From NCBI GenBank assembly GCA_030430535.1, contig JAUIKY010000002.1:1-64000 (forward strand): a DNA stretch of 64,000 bases, read 5' to 3'. The translations under genes and the position numbers were made by a program. Source of the stretch: Bacteroidia bacterium (lineage in GTDB: Bacteria > Bacteroidota > Bacteroidia > Flavobacteriales > Flavobacteriaceae). Below the pieces are notes generated by a model. That model was given only the letters and a program-made list of their open reading frames with translations, did no database searches and was not told the DNA's origin. This document shows positions 35,653 through 44,507 of the stretch, piece by piece; the first letter of the stretch is position 1, and each line of letters starts with the position of its first letter.

Positions 35653-38400
35653 TTATTGGTTTTTAATTGCTTTTAAAGGGGTTAATGTTATGGGGCCCAA
35701 TAAGCCTGATGGCATCGGGTTCCAAAGAGTTGCATCAAATTTTTGGTAATCTTTGTTTACCATATTGATTTCGTAAAAGTTTTTCCACTCTTCACCCCGC
35801 ATTTCTTTAGCTCGAATTCTATTGGCCGAAAGGTTGGTCACTTCAATCCTTAAAGTATTGGTGCCTTCAGTTAAGCTAGCGATATTGATTTCGAACGGAT
35901 TAGACCAAAGTGTTCCTAAATAATTACCATTCACATAAACTTTTGCGCTTTCACGAACATCACCTAAATGAAGCTGCCAATTTTTTACCGAAGCATCCGG
36001 GTTTTCAAATTGGATTTCATATTGGGCCGTTCCCGAAAAGGCTTCGGCTTTTTCACTTAAACTCGTCCAGGATTGTAATTCTGAAATTGTTTCGCTTTCA
36101 GGCAATTCAGGTCCACCTTTTAAAAAGGAAATTTTCCATTCACCGTTAACAGCAACGCTGTTTCCTGCGGTTTCAAAATACTCCCAGCTATCGGTATTTG
36201 AATCGATTCCCGTTCTTAAAAATAAGGCATCGCCCGGTTTAATATTTACCCTCACACGCGTTTTACCATTTTCAACCTTAGTTTCGGCTTTACCGAAAGC
36301 ATTGGTTTTGGGGTCAATTAGGGCTATATTTTCAGAATTGCTGTTAACCGGAATAAATTGATCGATAGTTTTTGAAGTATGGTTGACCAAATAATAAATT
36401 TTCTGCCCGGCGTTGTCCCTTCTAATAAATTTTAAACCTGTTTCCACAAGCGTTTCAGGAAAAACTTCAGCATTGTTCAAATCTGAAAACAAGTCTTTTG
36501 AAGGTTGGACCGCTTCTTTTTCATCAACCAATAATTGCTGCATTTTAGAATTTTCTTCTTCAAAATCATTGAATCCCGGTACCGACTGCGGAAGGTTTTC
36601 AAAAATAATGGAAGCGCCTTCTTTTTTAAGCGTAATCAACTTTTGAAGGGTTTCCAAAGGCATATATTTACAGGTAGGCACCACTAAACTTTTGTAAGTC
36701 CCACCCGGTAGTTTTATTTTACCGTTTTCAACCTTGGCTTTTTCAATAAAATTATCTGAAATAAAATCGGTAGCATAGCCCTTTTCCATCAAGGATTTTG
36801 TGGTTTTATAAAACGGTTCGTGGTGCAACCATTCTTCCAACGAGTGTATTTTGAACTGAAAGAACAAACTACTTTTCAGTTGCGTGTTCCAAACGTCGTA
36901 TATAGGCCAATACAATAGCGTTTCATTATCGGGCTGCCCTTCCTGCAACAAGGCCTGGCAATTAGCTATGTATGAAAACAATTGGTTTTCGTCCTCACCA
37001 ATAGCCAGATTAGGGTTAAAGTTTACCGAAGCGTAAAACTTCCAGCCCGGCCACGCAGCACGTTTTGGCGAGTAGGTAGTGCCATGTAAAAATACATGGT
37101 TTATACCATTTAAAAATAAATCTTCAACTTCGGGCTTGCACTGCGAAAGCGCCACTTTAAAATGGTCGCGCAACCACGTAAAGGTTTCAGACGACGTTAA
37201 TGGTTTGCCCGAAATATGTGCTGCGGACGATGAAAACTTAAGCATTACCGGATCGGCATCGCCCTCGCGGATATCCTCCTTTTCACGTCGCAATCCCGGA
37301 ATATCGTAAGGCATCGAACCAAAAGTTTCACACTCGGGAATATCGGCCGAAGCATATAAATCGATTAAATTTCCCGGCGAACCATGGGCCTGCAATCGTG
37401 ATTCAAAATTATTATCGTGAGCCCACTGCGTCCACGATTGATTAAACTCCAATAACAAATCGGATAAGGTTTCCCTGTAATCACTTTTTACGCGGTTGCC
37501 TTTTTCGGTGTCTTCTTCACTCAACAACAACGGTAAATGGGGTTTTAAATCGTAGCCCCTATTCTTTTCAAAAGCCTCGAAAAACTTGGGTGTGAAATCG
37601 GTACCGTAAACCTCATAGCTATCGTTAAAAATAGAACGTATTTTACCATCAAACCCTGTAAAAGCGTCATCGAAAGGCTTGACATAACTCTTTAAAGCTT
37701 CGGTTGAATAATGGTCGAGCGTAAAGCCCTTGGCCCCTGGCGCGGCACGCTTTACCTGCTGGCCTGTTTTTCCGGTGAAAACCGCATAAATAGTATAGTT
37801 GTCATCTTGGGCTTCCCAGCTGATTTTATTATTATTCAATTCAGAAGTTAAATCGTGATACGCTCCGTTTTCTCCGTAGGCCAAAACATAATTCAAGTTT
37901 GCCGGTTGCCTTTCCTTAGGATTTTCAATTTTTATTTCCTTTGAAAATGTACTGCCTTTTTCAACCGTATATTTTTGGGTAATCAGTTTGGTTGCGGCAT
38001 GTTCAGGCGTTACTTGTGGGCCACCGTAAGGCCACCCCGTGCCCAATGTTAAATCGACCTGCATGCCTAAACTATCGGCCACTTTGGTGGTGTAGCTAAG
38101 CATATCCATCCATTTGGGTGATAAATAATCGATGAAGTTTTCCTCTTCACCTTTTACTCCGTAAATAGGTGCTATTTCCACACCGCCTATCCCAACTTTT
38201 TGTAAATCAATTAGGTTTTGCTTGATATTTATGGAATCGACTGCGCTGCCCATCCACCACCAGCGTGTCCAAGGTTTTTTCTGATTGGTTATTTTGGGTA
38301 AAATGGGATTTTCGGAAACCGTTTCTTTCTTTTCGCTTCCTGAACAACTTGCCATGATATACCCCATGGCCATTAAAAAAAATAAATTCCTTTTTTGCAT
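35653..38400 (-). CDS. GH106 alpha-L-rhamnosidase (lipoprotein)
   Basis: A 915-residue lipoprotein (signal MQKRNLFFLMAMGYIMASC, lipid on the Cys at 19). The GH106 signature PWTRWWWMGSAVD is at about 43-55, followed by GIGGVEIAPIYGVKGEEE, LTLGTGWPYGGPQVTPEHAA, KGFTLDHYSTEAL, AHGSPGNLIDLYASADIPECETFG and SSAAHISGKPLTSSETFTW. C-terminal galactose-binding-like beta domains include VRESAKVYVNGNYLGTLWSNPFEI. It removes terminal alpha-L-rhamnose, as in rhamnogalacturonan. It follows PL22 by 9 bp. Rhamnose released fits the rhamnose mutarotase gene at 48563. Confidence 0.92.
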   Translation of the reverse strand: MQKRNLFFLMAMGYIMASCSGSEKKETVSENPILPKITNQKKPWTRWWWMGSAVDSINIKQNLIDLQKVGIGGVEIAPIYGVKGEEENFIDYLSPKWMDMLSYTTKVADSLGMQVDLTLGTGWPYGGPQVTPEHAATKLITQKYTVEKGSTFSKEIKIENPKERQPANLNYVLAYGENGAYHDLTSELNNNKISWEAQDDNYTIYAVFTGKTGQQVKRAAPGAKGFTLDHYSTEALKSYVKPFDDAFTGFDGKIRSIFNDSYEVYGTDFTPKFFEAFEKNRGYDLKPHLPLLLSEEDTEKGNRVKSDYRETLSDLLLEFNQSWTQWAHDNNFESRLQAHGSPGNLIDLYASADIPECETFGSMPYDIPGLRREKEDIREGDADPVMLKFSSSAAHISGKPLTSSETFTWLRDHFKVALSQCKPEVEDLFLNGINHVFLHGTTYSPKRAAWPGWKFYASVNFNPNLAIGEDENQLFSYIANCQALLQEGQPDNETLLYWPIYDVWNTQLKSSLFFQFKIHSLEEWLHHEPFYKTTKSLMEKGYATDFISDNFIEKAKVENGKIKLPGGTYKSLVVPTCKYMPLETLQKLITLKKEGASIIFENLPQSVPGFNDFEEENSKMQQLLVDEKEAVQPSKDLFSDLNNAEVFPETLVETGLKFIRRDNAGQKIYYLVNHTSKTIDQFIPVNSNSENIALIDPKTNAFGKAETKVENGKTRVRVNIKPGDALFLRTGIDSNTDSWEYFETAGNSVAVNGEWKISFLKGGPELPESETISELQSWTSLSEKAEAFSGTAQYEIQFENPDASVKNWQLHLGDVRESAKVYVNGNYLGTLWSNPFEINIASLTEGTNTLRIEVTNLSANRIRAKEMRGEEWKNFYEINMVNKDYQKFDATLWNPMPSGLLGPITLTPLKAIKNQ

Positions 38401-38409
38401 TATGTTTAG

Positions 38410-39666
38410 TTAGTGTTTCTTAATATCAACGGCATAAATTTGTGAGCTCCCCTCAAAATTAGCCCTAAAAATGATTTGTTTACCCTCGGGAGAAAAGTGC
38501 ACATTGGGCTCTAAATCGTAATCGTGGTTTTTCATGTTTACCAATTTTGTAGATACCAAACTATCACCTTTTGGTTTAAAATGATAGATCCACATACCAT
38601 CCTTGGCATGAGCTACTTGCCCCGGGTCGCCTCCATCACCGGCAAACGTATTTTGGTCTGGCGATATGTTATAATGAATGGACCATTCGTCTCGTTTTAA
38701 TCCATAGCGGGTTTCCTCTCCAGTTTCAATGTTTTTACCAGCGAGGTAAAAAGTTACGCTTCGCGGTATTTGCAAATCGAACCAAATGGTATTACCATCA
38801 CGACTGAAAAATTCGTGCCCCGCGATTTCGCGTTCAACACTTCTTTTGTGCATCAATTGATTTTGTTTGGTTTTAATATTTATGGTCCAAATACGGTCTA
38901 CTTTATGCCACGGCCCTTCATGACAATACATCAATAAATCAGGGTCTGTGGGTGAAAATTGAATGTGGTTCAACCAAGCATTTTCAGAATATATATTGGT
39001 GAGTTCTCCCGTCTTTACATCAAGTGTAATTAAGCTCCTTTCGAGTTTGGCTTCATAAATTTTATCGAAATAACTGGATTTTGATGGATTTTTTCTGAAA
39101 ATTTCGTTTTCTTCCTTGGTTATCAATGCGCCGCCCAAAAGTGTTTCATCAGCATTTAATGTGGTCACAGAGCCAATAACTTCATCATCAAATTTATAAA
39201 TAAACTTGGTTTGGTGCGTATCGATGTGTGTGGCAAAAACGCTATCGTTAACCATATAATATACTTTTCGCGTTTTGGCTCCCACTATTTCGCCGCGCTT
39301 TCTTCCCTGCTTATTGGTTATTTGATCTATTTCCTTGGTTTTTAAATTGATGGAAAAATATTGGCTTCCGGTTTCTGTATCCCCCGAAAACACCATTAAA
39401 TCGTCTTTGCCATCTTCCGATTTTAAAAAAGGATTATTATGAAAATAAAAACTGCGGTTATCGCCTTCCCTGTTAACCAATTTTTCAACTTTATGGCCTG
39501 TGCTCGAATCTATCCAAACCTTAGCCAACGAGCTTTCTTTGGAGGTTTCCATCATGGGAACTTCTGAAATAATTTCGGAAGATACATTATTGGTAGTTTC
39601 CGATTTGTTCTTACAGGACAAACAAAACAGAACCAATAAAACCGGTAAAATTTTTCGACAATTCAT
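38410..39666 (-). CDS. Oligogalacturonate lyase, PL22 family (lipoprotein)
   Basis: A 418-residue lipoprotein (LFCLSC, lipid on Cys 18) with a seven-bladed propeller. PL22 segments: STGHKVEKLVNREGDNRSFYFHNNPF, QYFSINLKTKEIDQITN, HIQFSPTDPDLLMYCHEGPWHKVDRIW, AGHEFFSRDGNTIWFD and LEPNVHFSPEGKQIIFRANFEG. The His residues in these blocks are those used to hold Mn in the family. It splits unsaturated digalacturonate to 5-keto-4-deoxyuronate. It has its own ACAGGAT promoter with two boxes 10 bp apart and heads the long hydrolase operon. Confidence 0.92.
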   Translation of the reverse strand: MNCRKILPVLLVLFCLSCKNKSETTNNVSSEIISEVPMMETSKESSLAKVWIDSSTGHKVEKLVNREGDNRSFYFHNNPFLKSEDGKDDLMVFSGDTETGSQYFSINLKTKEIDQITNKQGRKRGEIVGAKTRKVYYMVNDSVFATHIDTHQTKFIYKFDDEVIGSVTTLNADETLLGGALITKEENEIFRKNPSKSSYFDKIYEAKLERSLITLDVKTGELTNIYSENAWLNHIQFSPTDPDLLMYCHEGPWHKVDRIWTINIKTKQNQLMHKRSVEREIAGHEFFSRDGNTIWFDLQIPRSVTFYLAGKNIETGEETRYGLKRDEWSIHYNISPDQNTFAGDGGDPGQVAHAKDGMWIYHFKPKGDSLVSTKLVNMKNHDYDLEPNVHFSPEGKQIIFRANFEGSSQIYAVDIKKH

Positions 39667-39681
39667 TATAGGAAATTTTTA

Positions 39682-39727
39682 TAAAGATAAAATGTATCGC
39701 TATAATCGCTATCCTGTTGCATCCTGT
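39682..39727 (-). promoter_or_regulatory. Double ACAGGAT promoter of the PL22-led operon
   Basis: Minus strand: ACAGGAT (39727-39721), GCA, ACAGGAT (39717-39711), 21 nt, TATCTTTA (39689-39682), then about 15 nt to the ATG. The two boxes are exact direct repeats with a 10-bp period. It sits in the 75-bp gap between GH28 and PL22. Confidence 0.7.
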
Positions 39728-39741
39728 TATTCAATAGACTT

Positions 39742-41115
39742 TTAAGGCAACACACTTAAATCCAACACATTTTCATGTAAAAACTTTTCACCAATAATGG
39801 TATCGACCTCCACATGGTCTAAAACAATATTCTTTACGGGAAGTTCTTCCTGTCCTGTTATTTTAGAAAGGTACTGTGCCTTGGTGGCCTTTACGTTTTT
39901 GAGGTAAACATCCTGTATGGGCGTTAATTTACGCTCAATGGTAGGCACTAAATCACGCCATTGGTAAAGCACATCGGTCTCAATGCCTAAAACGCCATTT
40001 TTTATACCGCCGCCCGATACGTTCTCAACATAAATATTCTTAACGTATCCGCCACGACGCTCGTTGGTTTTGATGAACACCAAGTGGAACATTTTGGCAC
40101 CATCGACTACTTTACAGTTTTCAATAAATACATTTTCGATTCCACCGGATAGTTCGCTGCCAATGGCGACCAACTGATGCCCGTTTTTCATGATGCAGTT
40201 GCGCATTACTATGTTTTTTGATGGTGTGTTCAATCGCCACGCATCTTGGTTACGCCCAGATTTGATGGCAATAGCATCGTCGCCTTGGTCGAAAACACAG
40301 TTTTCAATCAATACATTTTGGCTCATTTCTGGGTCAACACCGTCGTTGTTATGGCCATGGGCATAAACATTCAAATTTCTTATGACCACGTTTTTTGACA
40401 GATAGGGATGGATGGACCAAAACGGACTGTTTTCGATGGACACACCATCCAATAAGATATTTTCGCTTCGGTTGAACTGGATGAACTGCGGACGGAAATT
40501 GGCCGTATCGTTCACCATTTGGCGCTCCTCGACAGGCTTGTTGTACGATGCCAAGTTGTAAAGCCGTTTTAAACTGTTCATATGCGGTTCGGGGCGCGAA
40601 AACCATGTTTTCCAAACATCCATTTTGGCCTTCAGTTTACCTTCGCCAGTAATGGCTATATTTTTACAGTTATAAGCATAAATTAACGGCGAATAATTGT
40701 AGCACTCCATGCCTTCCCATGTGGAATGCACCGCAGGCAGATAGTCTTTTGGGTCTTCAGAAAACAATAACACCGCCCCTTTTTCCAAATGGAGGTTAAC
40801 ATTGCTCTTAAAATGTATTTTTTTGGTTAGCCATTCGCCCTCTGGAATGACTACGATTCCCGCCCCTGCACTGTTGGCCTGGCTTATGGCTCTGTTAATG
40901 GCTTTGGTAGTGGCTTCTTTATCACCCTTAACTGCACCAAAATCAGTAATTACAAATGTTTCACTATCACTAAAATCAGGGATTGTTATTACCGGCATTT
41001 CAAATGGAGCTACTACTTGTATGTCTGTGGTCTTTACCTCTACTTTCTGTTTTTCTTGTTTACACGAAACTGTAATGACTATAGAGAGAATGAATAGCGG
41101 CTTGAGTAATTTCAT
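39742..41115 (-). CDS. GH28 family polygalacturonase (lipoprotein)
   Basis: A 457-residue lipoprotein (ITVSC, lipid on Cys 19) with a right-handed beta-helix. FVITDFGAVKGDKEATTKAINRAI is the typical GH28 opening. Active-site blocks: HNNDGVDPEMSQNVLIENCVFDQGDDAIAIKSGRN (about 253-290, with the catalytic Asp residues) and KNGHQLVAIGSELSGG (His of the GHG region, here GHQ). It hydrolyses galacturonan, probably from oligosaccharide ends given its location with PL22 and GH105. It is the first gene left of the SusC divergent promoter. Confidence 0.92.
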   Translation of the reverse strand: MKLLKPLFILSIVITVSCKQEKQKVEVKTTDIQVVAPFEMPVITIPDFSDSETFVITDFGAVKGDKEATTKAINRAISQANSAGAGIVVIPEGEWLTKKIHFKSNVNLHLEKGAVLLFSEDPKDYLPAVHSTWEGMECYNYSPLIYAYNCKNIAITGEGKLKAKMDVWKTWFSRPEPHMNSLKRLYNLASYNKPVEERQMVNDTANFRPQFIQFNRSENILLDGVSIENSPFWSIHPYLSKNVVIRNLNVYAHGHNNDGVDPEMSQNVLIENCVFDQGDDAIAIKSGRNQDAWRLNTPSKNIVMRNCIMKNGHQLVAIGSELSGGIENVFIENCKVVDGAKMFHLVFIKTNERRGGYVKNIYVENVSGGGIKNGVLGIETDVLYQWRDLVPTIERKLTPIQDVYLKNVKATKAQYLSKITGQEELPVKNIVLDHVEVDTIIGEKFLHENVLDLSVLP

Positions 41116-41141
41116 GTTAAAGATGCTTATTTACGTTTTGG

Positions 41142-41177
41142 TAAAAATAGCACTCTAAACCTTAAACACTATCCTGT
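41142..41177 (-). promoter_or_regulatory. ACAGGAT-N21-TATTTTTA promoter of GH28
   Basis: Minus strand: ACAGGAT (41177-41171), 21 nt, TATTTTTA (41149-41142), 26 nt before the ATG. The sequence just upstream, GCATAATACC, is nearly shared with the sulfatase promoter (GCATACC), on the opposite strand of the locus. Confidence 0.65.
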
Positions 41178-41309
41178 GGTATTATGCTTTTTAGATTTTC
41201 GCAACAAACTTTTAGAATAAAAAAAAATCACAAAACCTGCTTAGATCCCACAAAACATATATTTTAACGAGGTGAAAAGTATGAAGTGTAAGAATAACAC
41301 CGTGTAAGT

Positions 41310-41345
41310 ACAGGATGGAATGAAGACAATCCATTTTTAGTTTTA
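41310..41345 (+). promoter_or_regulatory. ACAGGAT-N21-TAGTTTTA promoter of susC
   Basis: Plus strand: ACAGGAT (41310-41316), 21 nt, TAGTTTTA (41338-41345), 30 nt before the susC ATG. Together with the GH28 promoter it makes the 260-bp divergent control region of the locus; the stretch between (41178-41309) shows only AT-rich sequence. Confidence 0.65.
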
Positions 41346-41375
41346 TAAAAAATTTTTAACTAAACTGGATTATTT

Positions 41376-44300
41376 ATGAAAAACAAAATGTCTCTTATCT
41401 TGAGTCTATTGGTGTTTGCATTAATGTACACATCGGTCTACGCTCAGGAAAAAACTGTTACCGGAACGGTAACGGACGAATCTAACATGCCTTTACCTGG
41501 GGTAAATGTTATTGTAAAAAATACGAGCAGGGGGGCTAGTACAGATTTTGACGGAAATTACAGTATTTCTGCCGCCCAAGGAGAAACATTGGTATTCTCT
41601 TATGTTGGTTTTAAAAACAAGGAAATTCCCATAGGTAGTGCAAATAACTACAACGTTTCTCTAGAAACAGACAATGCTCAATTAGATGAAGTTGTCGTTA
41701 TTGGTTACGGAACGCAGAAAAAAACCAGTGTAACTGGGGCTGTAGCCTCCTTTGAAGCTGAAGGGTTAGTGGAAAGACCTTTAGTTAGAATGGATCAAGC
41801 TTTAGTAGGACAATTATCTGGTGTACGGGTTAAGCAAACCAGTGGTGTACCTGGAGCTGGATTTACTATACAAGTTAGGGGTTCGGGCTCAATTACTGCA
41901 GGTAATGAACCTCTATACGTAATTGATGGGTTTCCTTTAGATACAGATGGGCAGCCTTCTAACATAAACCCTAATGACATTGAGTCTATTCAGGTTTTAA
42001 AAGATGCTTCTTCTACCGCTATTTATGGTGCAAGGGGATCTAATGGTGTAGTATTGATCACCACCAAAAAAGGTAAATCTGGAAAGCCAAAAATCACATT
42101 CAACACGTACGCAGGTTGGAATGAAACTGTTAAAAAATTAGATGTACTTTCTGGTGAAGAATGGGTAGAACGCGCCATAGAACACCAAAACTACGCTTAT
42201 GTTAGAAACTTTGGCGACCAAGGGGCTACATCGAGCCATAACAACGACCAAAGACGAGCTATTTTAGGTTTAGGTCCTGATGAAATCAATACTGCCTATA
42301 TGTATGATGAGCGTTGGTTACAGCCTGGGCATCCCGGACTAGACTACGTAGATTGGCAAGACCTTTACTTTAGAAAAGGATTTGTTCAAAGCTACCAATT
42401 ATCAGCTTCTGGTGGCAATGATCAAATCCGCTACTATGTATCTGGTGATTACTCCGACCAAGAAGGTATCGCTGTTGGTGTAAACAACGAACGATTTAAT
42501 TTAAGAGCCAATGTTGAGGTTTCACCAAATGACAAACTTAAATTTGGGCTTAACCTAGCACCCTCTTTCGGTACTATTGAGGATCCGGGTGTTGAAGGAA
42601 AAGATGCCATTACCCATATTATTGTAGGTATGACACCAGTAGTAGAATCTTCGGTTGGTGCGTTGTACACCAATACTGGTGACTTTAGCAGATATGCCTG
42701 GGCAGGAAGTCGTGTGAGTCCATTGGCAGAAGCCACTTTCAACCAGAGAGAAATAAAGCGTTTTAGAAACTTGGCTACCATATTTGCTGAGTATGATTTG
42801 GTTGAGGGGTTGAAATACCGAGGTACAATTAACTCCGATTTACAAATTAACACAGCCACTAGGTTTACTCCATCTTGGATCACCAGAAACAGAAGAGCTT
42901 CGGGGTCTAAATCTGGCGACACACGAACTTCATTTGTAACAGAGCATACTTTAAACTATATGAAATCCTTTGATAAACATAGTTTTAATTTGTTGGGAGG
43001 TTACTCATATAACGAATTTAAATTTGAAGATTATTCAATTGGTGCTACCGACTATGCTGGCGATGACTTAGGAACCATTAATGATGCCCAAACAATAAAC
43101 GGTGGCGCCTCAGAAGAGGTTAAACATGTTTTACTCTCCTACTTTGGAAGATTAATGTATGATTTTGACGAAAAATATTTCTTTCAAGCCACTTTAAGAC
43201 GTGATGGTTCATCAAGATTTGGAGACAATACTAAGTTTGGAACATATCCTTCAGTTTCTGCCGGATGGAGAATTACAGAAGAAGATTTCATGAAAGATAA
43301 TGATATTTTCAATGAGCTAAAACTTAGAGCGAGTTGGGGGCTTTCCGGTAATAATAATATTGGTGATTACAGAGCTATATCCTTACTAAATAACACTAAC
43401 TATAGTTTTGGCGGAAATGTAAGCAGTGGTCTATCGCCTCTAAATTTTGCTAACCCAGATTTAGGTTGGGAACAATCTGAATCAGTAAACATTGGATTAG
43501 ATGTTGGTTTGTTTAACAACAGAATTTTTACATCGTTGGAATATTACACCAAAAGAAATACAGATTTGTTATTGGAAATTCCTGTACCAACCGCAAGTGG
43601 TTTTTCAAGAGCGCTTACCAACATCGGAGAGGTTTTAAATCAGGGTTGGGAACTCGAATTAACCTCAAGAAACTTTGTTAATTCTGATTTTACTTGGACA
43701 ACTAATTTAAACTTGTCTCACAATACCAATGAAGTTAAACAATTAGGCCCAAACAACACGCCTATTTTAGGTGGTGCGTTTGATATTACCCACAATATAT
43801 TGGAAGTAGGCCGCCCCATGTATACCCTTTATGTAGTTCAACAAGATGGTCTGTTAACCACTGAAGATATCAACAATGGTGTAGCTTTATATGGTAACCA
43901 AGAGGCCGGAGACCCAAAATATGTAGACCAAAATGGTGATGGCTTAATTACTCCGGATGATAGAACCTATTCCGGTCACCCAGACCCAGATTATATATGG
44001 GGTATAACAAATACCTTTAAATATAAGGATTTCGATTTATCGGTTCAACTTCAAGGACAATGGGGCGGTAAAATATATTCCACCTTTGGTAGAGCTATGT
44101 ACAGAACCGGCATGGGTATACCCGACAACACGCTTGGATTTGCAAGAGACCGATACGTTTGGCAAGAGGGAGCTGTGGTTACAGAAGCCGATTTGGCTGG
44201 CCACACACGTAAATCGCCTTCTAGTTTTGGGCGAATTAAAAACACCGACTGGTTATACGACAACGACTACTGGAGAGTTAGAAACATTACTTTAGGCTAT

Positions 44301-44489
44301 AATTTGGGCGCTCAATTCCAATCTGATATTATTTCCGGAGCCCGAATTTACTTTACCATGGAAAACTGGTTTGGCGGAGATAAGTACGATGGCGGATTCA
44401 ACCCTGAGGCTGTCAACAATAACGGAGACGACTACGGAGCCTTCCCTCTATCAAGATCCGTTACTTTAGGCCTTAATCTTAACTTTTAA
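41376..44489 (+). CDS. SusC/RagA-type TonB-dependent outer membrane transporter
   Basis: A 1037-residue outer membrane protein with signal peptide (1-23). Order: carboxypeptidase-regulatory-like domain (about 28-100, VTGTVTDESNMPLPGVNVIVK), TonB-box region LDEVVVIGYGTQKK (about 104-117), plug domain with the SusC signature DIESIQVLKDASSTAIYGARGSNGVVLITTKKGK, then a 22-strand beta-barrel ending in LGLNLNF with a C-terminal Phe. It imports oligosaccharides through a pair with SusD, encoded 18 bp downstream. Specificity is inferred from the pectin-degrading neighbours. Confidence 0.95.
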   Translation: MKNKMSLILSLLVFALMYTSVYAQEKTVTGTVTDESNMPLPGVNVIVKNTSRGASTDFDGNYSISAAQGETLVFSYVGFKNKEIPIGSANNYNVSLETDNAQLDEVVVIGYGTQKKTSVTGAVASFEAEGLVERPLVRMDQALVGQLSGVRVKQTSGVPGAGFTIQVRGSGSITAGNEPLYVIDGFPLDTDGQPSNINPNDIESIQVLKDASSTAIYGARGSNGVVLITTKKGKSGKPKITFNTYAGWNETVKKLDVLSGEEWVERAIEHQNYAYVRNFGDQGATSSHNNDQRRAILGLGPDEINTAYMYDERWLQPGHPGLDYVDWQDLYFRKGFVQSYQLSASGGNDQIRYYVSGDYSDQEGIAVGVNNERFNLRANVEVSPNDKLKFGLNLAPSFGTIEDPGVEGKDAITHIIVGMTPVVESSVGALYTNTGDFSRYAWAGSRVSPLAEATFNQREIKRFRNLATIFAEYDLVEGLKYRGTINSDLQINTATRFTPSWITRNRRASGSKSGDTRTSFVTEHTLNYMKSFDKHSFNLLGGYSYNEFKFEDYSIGATDYAGDDLGTINDAQTINGGASEEVKHVLLSYFGRLMYDFDEKYFFQATLRRDGSSRFGDNTKFGTYPSVSAGWRITEEDFMKDNDIFNELKLRASWGLSGNNNIGDYRAISLLNNTNYSFGGNVSSGLSPLNFANPDLGWEQSESVNIGLDVGLFNNRIFTSLEYYTKRNTDLLLEIPVPTASGFSRALTNIGEVLNQGWELELTSRNFVNSDFTWTTNLNLSHNTNEVKQLGPNNTPILGGAFDITHNILEVGRPMYTLYVVQQDGLLTTEDINNGVALYGNQEAGDPKYVDQNGDGLITPDDRTYSGHPDPDYIWGITNTFKYKDFDLSVQLQGQWGGKIYSTFGRAMYRTGMGIPDNTLGFARDRYVWQEGAVVTEADLAGHTRKSPSSFGRIKNTDWLYDNDYWRVRNITLGYNLGAQFQSDIISGARIYFTMENWFGGDKYDGGFNPEAVNNNGDDYGAFPLSRSVTLGLNLNF

Positions 44490-44507
44490 TCAAAAAAAAA
44501 TAGATAT

